From contig JBAJFE010000002.1 in the NCBI GenBank assembly GCA_037903355.1, forward strand, positions 353,482 to 417,481: a stretch of 64,000 nucleotides of DNA, written 5' to 3'. Shown here one piece after another: positions 38,701 to 42,718 of this stretch. The notes under the pieces were generated by a model that ran no database searches, had not been told where the DNA came from, and worked only from the letters and a program-made list of their open reading frames with translations. The position numbers were made by a program, and so were the translations under genes. The stretch's first letter is position 1. Each line of letters begins with the position of its first letter. This stretch comes from Trichuris trichiura (Eukaryota; Nematoda; Enoplea; Trichinellida; Trichuridae).

Positions 38701-41167
38701 GGCCACTCGTCCGTGATAACCGTAAACCCAGGTCTTACGTGCCGGCATATGATCGGGAGCAGTAGGCCAGACAAGCGGTTTTCCACGGGTACAACAAAGG
38801 CCTCACCAGTTTCCCGGCAAGAGCCTCCGAAGACCCGCTGCTGTGGGTACTTCCCTTTGTTGTATTTCCTCTGGGAGAACAGCAACTCGCCCAGCTCCAC
38901 AGTCTTCGACGGTTCTCCCAGGTGCACCGGTGCTTTAGCCAGTGCTTCTGCTGCAACTTGCCACATGTGTTTGTTCCAGCGAACTGCGACGTTCTTGTTG
39001 AGCCCTGAAAAATAGATAATGCCTATAGCAACAATACAAGGCGCGCGGATTACTACTGAGCTCTTTTTCACAATATTTCATCGAGGTGTACGCTCGACTG
39101 CAAAATAAAAAATTTTCACCGCCATTTCGAAATTGACCTTGTGGCGGGGGCTGCGAAGGACAGACTGCACTGTTGCGCTCAAAATGGCCACTGCAAGTAG
39201 TGCGTTTACCTTGGAAGCACGTCTTTGTGCGTATGGAGAGTTTCCTTGCAGAAGGAACATTTGCAGCAGCGCCAGGCCATGCAGTGGCACCCAAGACGCA
39301 TCGTCTGCCCGCACAACAGGCAGAGCTTTTCACTGTGCAAAAGCCCTTTATCACGCAGGAACTGTACCGCTGCTTCTTCGTTCTTTACTGTCTGGAGCAG
39401 CCAGCTTATGTTCGTCAGCCCAGTCATTTTGCAGAATGAGCTGTATGCCGTTATCCAAAACTCGTTGCGGATCAGACCGTTGACCTTCGATGTTCCATGA
39501 ATCGCTAACCGGACCCCCAGTTTGCATTACTGATGCTCCATTGTACTCCCCGTGACAGCAATGCATGCACAGCTGTTTGATTCCGTCACCTGCACTCTTA
39601 CGCAGGGGTCAGTAACCGTATCAGTGACACCTGCACGGCAACTAACGGAATTTCTCAGCAGGTATTCCGCAGGTCAACAACCACACCTGCTGCGTGTGCC
39701 ACTGATGCTTCATTCTGCTTCCCGTGCCAATTGCTCGGCATGTCTTCAATCAGCCGCAGTAAAACGCCCCTCCCGTGGTTCTGCTAATCACACTCCACTA
39801 CGCAATAGCTTCGCGCGCCGTCGCCGTTTCATGTTGCCGCGCGCACTATTGGTCGGGCTCTGGTGGTGAAGATCCATATTTTTTTCTGAGGCCTCTGCTG
39901 GTCGTGCTAGGCTCACCTCGTCAGTGATGAGTTTTCTTTCTCGCTGGTACTGTGCCATCCAAAATTTCACCTGGATGTAAGCAAGCTCTTTCTCCATGTA
40001 AGCATTCTCTAGGTTTCGGTAGATTTCCTTTGTTTCAGTTCTCTCACAGAACAAAAATTTGATAACAGATTTTTGGTTGGAACGAGTTTCCTCCATTCTT
40101 CTCGAAATCGAACTGAAATAAAACACCCTCATTCGTCAATGCTGTCGTTAAAACGTTGCAAAACTTTGTTCGCAAAAATCAGAGACGACAAGCTACACGA
40201 CTGCGTCAATGTTTCTTCAAGGCATCTGGAATAGTAGAGCGAAGGTTTGGATTTCTTGAATATTCCTGGATCTACTGAAAAGAGGCGCAAAGCTTTCAGG
40301 ACATGTGCAGTAATGTGCATGCATCACCTTTGAAAATTGACTTTTAGTGCTAGCAGTGAGATCAGACAGGTTTTGAAGATCCCCACACTTCTGTCCAGCA
40401 AATATTTTCCAAAGGACATGCTGCTGTAATAAAACAGAAAGCAAACATTGTCATGTTTATGCTTCTGCAAAGTGTAGGAAATTGGATCACGTGAACGCAG
40501 CTACACTAATATTTCAGGATCTCCTTCTCTCTGTGGTGCCTCTTGGTATTAATGATATGTGCACTACCGCGATACTTTTCCCGGATGCTTGCATCAACTG
40601 GTTGCTGCCTTTGTACAGCCAATGTCGTATACGCTGTATCCTGTCCGAAGTCGCTCAGCATTCCGTTTCCAACCTCCTCGGAGCAGCATGCACGAGTAGT
40701 ATTTTATTTCGGCTGGTGTTTCTGGCTGATATTAGCAACGGGTATTGCTTGTATTCACTTCACTTCTAATTCATGAAATTCTAGGTATCAGCTGCCTGTT
40801 GGCTGGATTGTCTATTCGTGTGGTTGAACTGAATTGCTCCTGTGAATTCAAAACTTTTCTGCAGTCGGACTGTGAGGCAATGTCAAATAGTTCAAGCACT
40901 TCTGGGGAAAGCAATAACAGTCAGGCTACGTCTTGCTCTGTTGTGCTGACCAAATTTAATCGGTTGCCAAGCAGGAATTGCGAACAGACATTTTCAAATA
41001 TTCTCCAATTCAAAGATCAGACAGTTGATCAAAGTAGAGCTTACAGTTCCCCGCCGGTTCTCCGGATAACCACTGGCATTTTGGGACTTCCTTTCCCAAG
41101 CTCGCATGCAGACGGAAGTAATGAGCATGACAGTGTCAAACTTCAGGCTGGGAATCTGCCGATTTGA
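5555..41167 (+). CDS. Dual oxidase maturation factor (DUOXA), seven exons
   Basis: This is a host gene for a multi-pass ER/plasma-membrane protein. In animals DUOXA proteins bind dual oxidases, let them leave the ER and allow H2O2 production; the C. elegans homologue acts with BLI-3 in the cuticle. Exons are 5555-5719, 22866-22969, 23035-23111, 23733-23795, 23855-24008, 40518-40741 and 40785-41167. Phases are compatible at each junction and the total is 1170 nt (389 codons plus stop), close to the family's usual length. Family-like stretches in order are [67 protein letters not shown] and [15 protein letters not shown]. Introns are roughly 17.1 kb, 65 nt, 621 nt, 59 nt, 16.5 kb and 43 nt. Exon 2 holds a TGA (22932-22934), so the allele may be defective or the base wrong. 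Confidence 0.85.
5946..6140 (+). mobile_element. PLE-derived fold-back, family A, TSD GGGTAATTGGA
   Basis: A 195-bp insertion flanked by 11-bp direct repeats GGGTAATTGGA (5935-5945 and 6141-6151). It has a one-sided left tail containing GGTACGGGACTGTA, then inverted arms at about 5986-6022 and 6105-6141 (CTTTTACGGAATGCATGTCCCG), with the hammerhead-like segment on the minus strand between them. The same terminal stem bounds the large PLE pair at 10692-16438. Confidence 0.8.
6324..6781. mobile_element. Non-autonomous hAT element (MITE), TSD GTTTAATT
   Basis: 458 bp bounded by CAGTAATTCTCACGG and ...TTTGAGAAACACTG, with a perfect 8-bp duplication GTTTAATT at 6316-6323 and 6782-6789. No transposase remains; the short frames inside are not genes. 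The interior resembles 8785-8988 in inverse orientation. Confidence 0.85.
6790..7880. other. Intron 1 sequence without recognisable feature
   Basis: No gene, terminal repeat or TE domain was recognised in this stretch. Short minus-strand frames such as 6972-7202 have no motif I can name. Confidence 0.4.
7881..8520 (-). pseudogene. Pogo/Tigger-like transposase, C-terminal relic
   Basis: The minus strand reads [27 protein letters not shown]..., then EELEELMQS, then after one in-frame TAA (8214-8216) [26 protein letters not shown]...[12 protein letters not shown]. This is the C-terminal tail of Tigger-type (Tc1/mariner superfamily) transposases: 'I.P.T...CW..LWPD', the leucine-rich segment, then the 'Q.T...F' end. 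The DDE catalytic core is absent, so this is a 5'-truncated fragment. Confidence 0.75.
8785..8988 (-). mobile_element. hAT MITE fragment, one terminus
   Basis: The right end reads ...CACCGTGAGAATCACTG, the inverse of the 6324 element's CAGTAATTCTCACGGTG. The next about 180 bp are related to that element in inverse orientation. The other terminus was not found, so the left limit is approximate. Confidence 0.55.
8996..10013. mobile_element. Non-autonomous hAT element containing a mariner relic
   Basis: Bounded by CATGGATTCTCAAAC and ...TTTGAGAACCTATG, the same termini as the hAT elements at 16550 and 29594. The flanking octamers GCTTAGTG and GTCTAGTG match at 6 of 8 positions, consistent with an old 8-bp duplication. 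The hAT transposase is gone and part of the interior is mariner sequence. Confidence 0.7.
9095..9470 (-). pseudogene. Mariner transposase, N-terminal relic
   Basis: The minus-strand frame reads [13 protein letters not shown]...[28 protein letters not shown]...VEDDR, the paired helix-turn-helix region of mariner transposases. It contains stops, ends abruptly at the join with hAT sequence near 9095, and lacks the catalytic core. The 5' flank (9400-9470) matches that of the mariner copy at 21250-22150. Confidence 0.7.
10022..10677. other. Intron 1 sequence without recognisable feature
   Basis: Nothing recognised between the hAT right duplication and the left target duplication of the large PLE insertion. 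Confidence 0.4.
11260..13330 (-). pseudogene. PLE reverse transcriptase/GIY-YIG, left arm, broken
   Basis: From right to left on the minus strand: the N-terminal region ([17 protein letters not shown]), then [24 protein letters not shown] motif A (VSFDVKKLF at about 12450), then motif C (RYVDDTFLI at about 12125-12155), then [28 protein letters not shown], and a GIY-YIG-like end mirrored in the right arm. PLEs retrotranspose with a telomerase-related RT and cleave DNA with GIY-YIG. Several frameshifts and stops interrupt it. Confidence 0.85.
13340..13830. repeat. Spacer of the PLE palindrome, related to PLE-like family B
   Basis: Positions 13440-13800 are similar to the element at 23242-23639, sharing the block around GGTCGGTCGGATGGAGCGGC and the segment containing CTGATGA (13671-13677) and GAAA (13696-13699). 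It also contains a perfect hairpin GTGCGTTTT...AAAACGCAC (about 13767-13786) and telomere-like CCTAAGCCTAG units near 13785-13808. Confidence 0.65.
13836..15890 (+). pseudogene. PLE reverse transcriptase/GIY-YIG, right arm, broken
   Basis: In order: [14 protein letters not shown] start region (13957 onward), [21 protein letters not shown] (14178), [17 protein letters not shown] (about 14463), motif A VSFDVKK with a nearby frameshift (about 14665), motif [18 protein letters not shown] (14857-14915), motif [10 protein letters not shown] (about 14975-15005), then YVVGLGEKI and a C-terminal GIY-YIG domain, [26 protein letters not shown] (about 15565-15650), with a TGA inside. Frameshifts lie near 14460, 14690, 15400 and 15545. 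The domain order is that of canonical Penelope. Confidence 0.88.
16307..16340 (+). ncRNA. Hammerhead-like motif in PLE family A terminus
   Basis: CTGAAGA (16307-16313) is followed by a GGGTC/GACCC hairpin, GAAA (16331-16334), and a short CTC..GG stem. Canonical hammerhead ribozymes have CUGANGA, stem II, GAAA, and PLEs are known to carry them. Here one extra C lies between CTGAAGA and the stem and the cleavage-site helix is unclear, so catalytic activity is doubtful. Copies recur near 6040, 10780, 26180, 27050 and 29460. Confidence 0.4.
16550..19716 (-). mobile_element. hAT transposon copy 2, degenerate 8-bp TSD
   Basis: Terminal repeats CATAGGTTCTCAAAC (16550) and ...TTTGAGAACCTAGG (19716). 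The flanking octamers GTTTAGAT (16542-16549) and GTTTAAAC (19717-19724) match at 6 of 8 positions. A second copy of the terminal sequence lies about 135 bp inside the left end. The interior holds a broken transposase and, at 19150-19560, Merlin-like subterminal sequence (CCCCACTTGACC...). Confidence 0.8.
17060..18838 (-). pseudogene. hAT transposase copy 2, ZBED5/SCAND3-like, broken
   Basis: From 18838 leftward: the BED zinc finger ([12 protein letters not shown], then a frameshift, then LQDHINRVH), [24 protein letters not shown], core motifs [19 protein letters not shown] and [13 protein letters not shown] (18020-18130), [19 protein letters not shown], and the dimerisation region [15 protein letters not shown], then after a frameshift [21 protein letters not shown] near 17100. 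Stops and frameshifts occur near 18255, 18000 and 17170. It is related to but distinct from copy 1. Confidence 0.85.
19729..20669 (-). mobile_element. Deleted hAT element, same family as copy 1
   Basis: Termini CAATGTTTCCC and ...GGGAATCACCG with degenerate duplications AAACAGAC/AAATAGAT (6 of 8). Most of it is the inverted equivalent of 1925-2729. The N-terminal and core transposase are deleted, leaving only the dimerisation tail. Confidence 0.75.
20339..20530 (-). pseudogene. hAT transposase C-terminal remnant
   Basis: The minus strand reads [27 protein letters not shown], the final segment of the hAT dimerisation domain, matching copy 1 near 1945-2005. Nothing of the catalytic core remains. 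Confidence 0.7.
20678..21240. other. Uncharacterised stretch with a 149-codon open frame
   Basis: An open frame runs 20780-21229 on the plus strand ([15 protein letters not shown]...), with no domain I recognise. A 10-bp inverted repeat TATACGCTGG/CCAGCGTATA (about 21155 and 21218) lies at its end next to the mariner relic. Probably non-coding intron or TE debris. Confidence 0.3.
21255..21930 (-). pseudogene. Mariner transposase, N-terminal and partial core, broken
   Basis: The minus strand gives [90 protein letters not shown], then after frameshifts [18 protein letters not shown], and [12 protein letters not shown]. These are the helix-turn-helix, the WVP linker and the first catalytic Asp region (DET) of mariner. 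It stops after the second-Asp region; the C-terminal third is missing. Confidence 0.85.
22170..22865. other. Intron 1 end, no feature recognised
   Basis: No coding or TE signal was recognised apart from the acceptor TTTTTCAG at 22858-22865 used for exon 2. Confidence 0.4.
22866..22969 (+). CDS. DUOXA exon 2 (candidate; contains TGA)
   Basis: It follows the acceptor TTTTTCAG and begins in phase 0. The frame reads [22 protein letters not shown], then TGA at 22932-22934, then [12 protein letters not shown]. This matches the second membrane segment of the family (...SLFIGAAIL.VNF... in vertebrate DUOXA) at the expected distance after PGIRR. The proposed donor GTTTTA at 22970 is weak, but it gives the phase needed to join exon 3 as DTYSSFSSE. 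The stop may be a nonsense mutation, a sequence error, or a sign that the exon boundary is wrong. Confidence 0.65.
23035..23111 (+). CDS. DUOXA exon 3
   Basis: The acceptor TTCTTCCTACAG is followed by [25 protein letters not shown], equivalent to the family motif YK-FSSE...IGL..GL..VNITL. The donor is GTAGGC at 23112. The phases (one leading and one trailing nucleotide) fit exons 2 and 4. Confidence 0.85.
23242..23639. mobile_element. PLE-like fold-back, family B, TSD TTTTAAGAACAT
   Basis: A 398-bp insertion in intron 3, flanked by 12-bp direct repeats (23230-23241, 23640-23651). A one-sided T-rich tail (23242-23300) is followed by long inverted arms (GGTATTTCCAACCCG... and its complement near 23620-23636). 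Hammerhead-like CTGATGA lies on the minus strand at 23386-23392. This is the same architecture as family A with a different sequence. No coding capacity. Confidence 0.75.
23733..23795 (+). CDS. DUOXA exon 4
   Basis: The acceptor TTTCTTTCAG at 23723-23732 precedes [21 protein letters not shown], matching the family's (I)NYNE(E)F extracellular-loop motif. The donor is GTAAGT at 23796. A 63-nt exon, in phase on both sides. Confidence 0.85.
23855..24008 (+). CDS. DUOXA exon 5
   Basis: The acceptor TTTTTCGTGTCAG is followed by [19 protein letters not shown]...[14 protein letters not shown]. The pair KGLP.P and YRLAG.YT...LW is the most diagnostic part of DUOXA proteins. The donor is GTGAGT at 24009. 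The last codon (TG|G) is completed by exon 6, 16.5 kb downstream. Confidence 0.9.
24009..24508. other. Start of DUOXA intron 5, no feature recognised
   Basis: A+T-rich intron sequence after the exon 5 donor GTGAGT. I see no coding or TE signal here. Confidence 0.4.
24523..24609 (-). mobile_element. Minimal PLE fold-back, family A, TSD AGGCTCATCCAGAT
   Basis: An 87-bp insertion flanked by 14-bp direct repeats (24509-24522, 24610-24623). It has a near-perfect 20-bp hairpin (ATGTAAATGTTTTATTACGG and its complement) and a one-sided right tail containing CTCCCGTACCAAAAAA. It is the smallest member of the group and has no internal sequence. Confidence 0.85.
24624..25410. other. Intron 5 sequence, no feature recognised
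   Basis: No gene or TE motif was found between the mini fold-back and the left edge of the 2.4-kb palindrome. Confidence 0.4.
25775..26050 (-). pseudogene. Pogo/Tigger-type transposase C terminus, left arm
   Basis: The minus strand carries the same end as the right arm (ILQPLDV..., [35 protein letters not shown]), with frame breaks. It is the terminal about 95 residues of a DDE pogo transposase and is a mirror copy produced by the palindrome. Confidence 0.75.
27194..27479 (+). pseudogene. Pogo/Tigger-type transposase C terminus, right arm
   Basis: It reads [25 protein letters not shown], stop TAG (27278-27280), then [53 protein letters not shown] and the natural stop at 27477-27479. 'LQPLDV..N.PFK..+R..W..W' is the signature around the third catalytic residue of pogo/jerky-type transposases. 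The upstream core is absent because PLE sequence begins at about 27135. Confidence 0.8.
27831..28164. other. Intron 5 sequence, no feature recognised
   Basis: A short stretch between the palindrome and the pogo-type terminal repeat, with no recognisable content. Confidence 0.4.
28494..28768. mobile_element. Merlin-type MITE, TSD AGAAATTG
   Basis: 275 bp, termini GGGTCTTGTCC and ...GGACAAGATCT, subterminal inverted CCCCCACCAGAAGTTAGCG, and a perfect 8-bp duplication AGAAATTG (28486-28493, 28769-28776). It contains TTTAGGCTTAGGCTTAG near 28590-28606. It shares CAAGTGGGGATTA-type subterminal sequence with 37852, 41710 and 60378. Confidence 0.85.
29052..29565 (+). mobile_element. PLE fold-back, family A, TSD AGGTAGCGTAATT
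   Basis: A 514-bp insertion flanked by 13-bp repeats (29039-29051, 29566-29578). The left tail contains GTACGGGACTGTATG; inverted arms begin with ATCTTTATTACGGATTCTG. The interior matches the PLE 3' region at about 15900-16400, including the hammerhead-like core near 29460. Confidence 0.85.
29594..30628 (-). mobile_element. Internally deleted hAT element, TSD ATGTATAC
   Basis: Termini CATAGGTTCTCAAAC and ...CTTTGAGAACCCATG with a perfect 8-bp duplication ATGTATAC (29586-29593, 30629-30636). It is a deletion derivative of the 16550 family: both ends are preserved and most of the transposase is missing. As in that element, a second copy of the terminal sequence lies about 135 bp inside the left end. 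Confidence 0.9.
30180..30310 (-). pseudogene. hAT transposase C-terminal remnant
   Basis: The minus strand encodes [17 protein letters not shown] with a frame break, then [14 protein letters not shown]. This matches the dimerisation region of the 16550 element ([32 protein letters not shown]). Only this piece survives the internal deletion. Confidence 0.7.
30738..30869 (-). pseudogene. Mariner A transposase, C-terminal end (split by Pao)
   Basis: The minus strand reads [21 protein letters not shown], then [11 protein letters not shown], which is the '..YF......GI..L..RW.KCI...G.Y' end of mariner transposases. It continues exactly from RFVSY at 36482 once the BEL/Pao element and its 5-bp duplication are removed. 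Confidence 0.8.
30870..31099 (-). repeat. BEL/Pao 3' LTR
   Basis: 230 bp, starting TGTCGCGTGATTC on the minus strand and ending ...CGATTTA. It differs from the other LTR at only about five positions by eye, suggesting a comparatively recent insertion. Confidence 0.9.
31118..31378 (-). CDS. BEL/Pao C-terminal domain (DUF5641)
   Basis: An open frame with [43 protein letters not shown] and the ending KLLPLIL. This is the 'GD+VL+.D...PR..WPLGR+....G.DG.+R.V.V+T' domain that ends Pao polyproteins. A stop near 31405 separates it from integrase. Confidence 0.85.
   Translation of the reverse strand: MRKWMQEYVPTLVLGPRERKSTYSFKENDVVLIIDQDTPREQLPLGRITKTYPGTDGKVRMVDVQTARGTKKRIARKLLPLILGPP
31409..32548 (-). 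pseudogene. BEL/Pao integrase, broken
   Basis: [27 protein letters not shown]...CVICQRYR (HHCC zinc region, about 32090-32310), then [12 protein letters not shown] (first Asp), [15 protein letters not shown]. After a frame break near 31870 come [14 protein letters not shown] (second Asp) and [18 protein letters not shown] (Glu in the W-E pair). [14 protein letters not shown] and TPNHFLLGR complete the Pao-type integrase. It is split over two frames. Confidence 0.88.
32499..33190 (-). CDS. BEL/Pao RNase H domain
   Basis: An open frame with [52 protein letters not shown] and [13 protein letters not shown]: the catalytic D-E-D pattern of retroelement RNase H, which removes the RNA template. Frame changes lie on both sides (near 33190 and 32500), so it is a fragment of a broken polyprotein. 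Confidence 0.85.
33219..34200 (-). pseudogene. BEL/Pao reverse transcriptase, broken
   Basis: [51 protein letters not shown], stop TAA (33901-33903), then [27 protein letters not shown] and YIDNWLDSF (the position of the catalytic YxDD box, here YIDN). [13 protein letters not shown] follows in another frame, leading into RNase H. Frameshifts near 34110 and 33440 and the stop inactivate it. Confidence 0.85.
34142..35317 (-). pseudogene. BEL/Pao zinc knuckles and protease region
   Basis: A long open frame with two zinc knuckles ([14 protein letters not shown] and [14 protein letters not shown], about 35205-35300) and an aspartic protease with [13 protein letters not shown] (about 34890-34925), then [11 protein letters not shown] and the [12 protein letters not shown] linker typical of Pao (DUF1758). 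The frame continues to the start of RT ([21 protein letters not shown]). A frameshift near 34190 separates it from the RT core. Confidence 0.88.
35369..36140 (-). pseudogene. BEL/Pao Gag (DUF1759-type), broken
   Basis: The start region [19 protein letters not shown] (about 36135) is followed by several in-frame stops, then [17 protein letters not shown], a frameshift near 35845, then [20 protein letters not shown]... to 35369. 'KF.GDP..W..F....VH.........+..L...L' is the Gag signature of Pao elements. It would form the virus-like particle in the cytoplasm; the stops make this copy non-functional. Confidence 0.8.
36247..36476 (-). repeat. BEL/Pao 5' LTR
   Basis: 230 bp, the same sequence as 30870-31099 apart from about five substitutions. 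It borders the primer-binding site at its left edge and the right copy of the ATAAG duplication. Confidence 0.9.
36477..37085 (-). pseudogene. Mariner A transposase, central part (split by Pao)
   Basis: The minus strand in shifting frames: [104 protein letters not shown] and [18 protein letters not shown]. These are the mariner WVP linker, the second catalytic Asp region, the EKRRGKL block and the final catalytic region. It continues at 30869 after removal of the Pao insertion. Several frameshifts make it inactive. Confidence 0.85.
37095..37700. repeat. Inverted repeat of mariner-like sequence around the solo LTR
   Basis: The plus-strand segment TTGCCCGTTGTTGGTTTCTT (about 37128-37147) has its complement near 37650-37685 (AGAAACCAACAACGGGC). 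Flanking bases, for example TTCATGATG...TTTTCTTAC, also pair. The solo LTR was inserted into one arm. It is similar in type to the fold-back at 46320-46584. Confidence 0.65.
37206..37564 (-). repeat. Solo LTR of the Gypsy-A family, TSD GAAAA
   Basis: 359 bp, starting TGTGGCGGATAACCC on the minus strand and ending ...TATAAACCACA. It is the same LTR as 46633-46981 and 59212-59573, with TATAAAAGG and AATAAAG in the same places, flanked by a perfect GAAAA duplication (37201-37205, 37565-37569). LTR-LTR recombination is the usual origin. It sits inside mariner-like inverted repeats. Confidence 0.9.
37565..37851 (-). pseudogene. Mariner B transposase, second part (split by Merlin)
   Basis: The minus strand reads [24 protein letters not shown] and ends around IIADDETSW, the DET first catalytic Asp region. 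This is the second helix-turn-helix and linker of a mariner transposase whose N terminus lies at 39876-40135 beyond the Merlin insertion. Confidence 0.75.
38173..38470 (+). repeat. 108-bp tandem repeat, about 2.8 units
   Basis: Units start at 38173, 38281 and 38389 with CATACCGT. The exact 108-bp (36-codon) spacing keeps a plus-strand frame open ([16 protein letters not shown] repeated), antisense to the transposase end. A related pair of units about 105 bp apart occurs at 42097 and 42202. It is probably a repeat of the Merlin 3' region and not an independent gene. Confidence 0.75.
38225..39430 (-). pseudogene. Merlin (ISXO2/IS1016-like) transposase, broken
   Basis: From 39430: [27 protein letters not shown] and WRCCKC (zinc ribbon), a frameshift, then [18 protein letters not shown]; after a further break [52 protein letters not shown], then in the next frame [29 protein letters not shown] and [11 protein letters not shown]. 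The DDE-type core is clear. The first Asp (VELDE in relatives) reads VELGE here, and at least three frame breaks occur. It is inactive. Confidence 0.85.
39876..40135 (-). pseudogene. Mariner B transposase, N terminus (split by Merlin)
   Basis: The minus strand reads [40 protein letters not shown] and [20 protein letters not shown], the first helix-turn-helix region of mariner ('IKFLF..G....EI...L...Y......V..W...F'). It is truncated at the Merlin insertion and continues at 37851. Confidence 0.8.
40136..40517. other. End of DUOXA intron 5
   Basis: No feature was recognised apart from the exon 6 acceptor ATATTTCAG ending at 40517. Confidence 0.4.
40518..40741 (+). CDS. DUOXA exon 6
   Basis: The acceptor ATATTTCAG precedes G, completing Trp from exon 5, then [20 protein letters not shown]...[16 protein letters not shown]. 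These are the last membrane segments of the family (FLCWLLANVM... and ...FWITLTTGLLC in vertebrates). It ends at the donor GTATTG (40742). Reading on without splicing would stop within 11 codons, which supports the short intron. Confidence 0.85.
40785..41167 (+). CDS. DUOXA exon 7 (C terminus)
   Basis: A 43-nt intron ends in AAATTCTAG. The exon continues [29 protein letters not shown], finishing the last membrane segment and matching the post-TM (K)AFFNQS region of vertebrate DUOXA. A low-complexity Ser/Asn-rich cytosolic tail follows to TGA at 41165-41167. The tail is poorly conserved in the family, so its end rests on the open frame only. Confidence 0.8.
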
Positions 41168-41709
41168 GAATGGCAGAATGAAGAGAAATAGTCCCTTTTA
41201 AACTAGCTTCAGTTAACGCTTTCGCAGTTCCTTGCGAGATATCGAGCTTTCGGCAGCTGAGGCATTATTCTCTAAAGTATTGCTGGGACAGTGCCACCAC
41301 CTATGCACACTACATTTCCTAAGTCAGTAAAATTGTATTTTTTACACATGTGATGTAAATCGTTGTACATGTTACGTTGAAATCAACTGGAACTGTTGTG
41401 TATGAACAGAGAAGTATTGATTATTATTTAATACGTGGTACAACGGCTGTGAATAAGTTGTACCTTTTTGAAGCCAGTTGTACAACGACCAGCAGAATTT
41501 ATGTAAAAGGCTTACTGCACTGATGCAACACGCAGTTGCAACGATCAGGGTATTATGTGCAAATCCTGCCCCTGTGCTTCAAACTTCTGTCCAATTTTGG
41601 AAATGAACGGGCTAAAAGAAGCAGGAATTCCATGCGGTACTATTTCCTGTAGCGAATCTTAATTTTTCTGACGGCTTGTTGTAATCGGCAACAAGGTATC
41701 AGATTATTT
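41168..41709. other. 3' flank of DUOXA, no feature recognised
   Basis: It should contain the 3' UTR and polyadenylation site, but I see no convincing AATAAA in the first few hundred bases. Confidence 0.4.
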
Positions 41710-42710
41710 GGGTCTTCTGCACAGTTGTTCCCCCGGAAGTGAAGGCGGCAACTTCAAAGGAGGTCAAGTGGGGATTATTACGTCAGAGGAACAATGGCTA
41801 CCGTAATCTTGTGACCGGTGCAGCGATGTGGACAGACCGCGTATTACTGAAAGAATAAAACAATGCCGATGGCGACTATGTGTTTCACCGTTCCAGCTGC
41901 CGTCGTAGTTCTGTCGGCCATCCTGCTCTGCCCTAGCCTGAGCCTAAACCTGAACATGTGTGTGTGTTTCGTCACGATTAGGAGTATTATTGTACCGCGT
42001 TGACGCGGACGACAAACAAGCGTAGGGGCAGAGACGCTGAACGTAAACAAGCGTTCAGTTTCAAGCGGCGAGAGACGGATGACGCGAACAAGCGTACATA
42101 CCGTTCAGTGAGGCTAAGAGTCCGGCGAAGGCATTGGTTCCGCAGGAGGCTGTTTCAACCTGTTCGGAGAAACGCGCTTAGAAAAAAACTTAAACGCACG
42201 ACATACCCTTCACCCGATGGCAAACTATCACTAGACGTCGGCACAGACATAACGCAGAATGAGCTTTACGCAGTTTACCAAGGCACGACGCGGCTGAGAC
42301 AGTTGACCTCCGATGTTTTTCACGAATTGCTACGACGAGGTCTTAGCGTGAACCGCTGCATGCCCCATTGTGTTTCCCATACCTTCAATGCATGCGCAGC
42401 TGCTGAATTCTCTCACTTTCGCGTTTTTCTACAGGCCACTAACTGCATCAGTGACACTTGCAAACGCTATTACCTTGCAGTGCAGCAGAATTCTTCGGCG
42501 CTAATCCGTCAGACCGACATACGGGTCACTGCATGTGTCACTGATGCTCTATTGTGCTGCCGCGCCAACTACTCTGCACGTGTTCACTAAACCTGACGAC
42601 AACGTCCCTCTCGTTGTGCGGCTAATCACACTTCATTACGCAGTGTAACCGCCGATTATGCTTTGATACTGCCGCCTCAACTTCTGGGTGGATAACTATG
42701 CAGAAGATCC
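41710..42710. mobile_element. Non-autonomous Merlin relative, TSD GATTATTT
   Basis: 1001 bp, termini GGGTCTTCTGCAC and ...GCAGAAGATCC with a perfect 8-bp duplication GATTATTT (41702-41709, 42711-42718). Subterminal GGCGGCAACTTCAAAGGAGG is shared with 37872 and, inverted, with 61270. The transposase is missing. A 196-codon frame at 42000-42590 reads through the repeat unit also seen at 38173 and is not a recognisable protein. Confidence 0.88.
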
Positions 42711-42718
42711 GATTATTT

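Larger units (their letters stand above)
37852..39875 (-). mobile_element. Merlin DNA transposon, 8-bp TSD, inside mariner B
   Basis: 2024 bp with termini GGGTCTTTACTACCAGAGCC and ...GGCTCTGGTGGTGAAGATCC and flanking ATATTTTC/ATATTTTT (7 of 8). Removing it rejoins a mariner transposase reading frame ([11 protein letters not shown] + [10 protein letters not shown]), which independently supports the boundaries. It carries a broken Merlin transposase and a 108-bp tandem repeat. Confidence 0.85.

Noticed and set aside
38230..39015. 261-codon plus-strand frame as a gene
   Set aside because: It is antisense to the Merlin transposase and kept open by the 108-bp repeat; no independent domain is visible.
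42000..42590. 196-codon frame as a gene
   Set aside because: It lies within a non-autonomous element with perfect target duplications and follows the Merlin repeat unit; no domain is visible.
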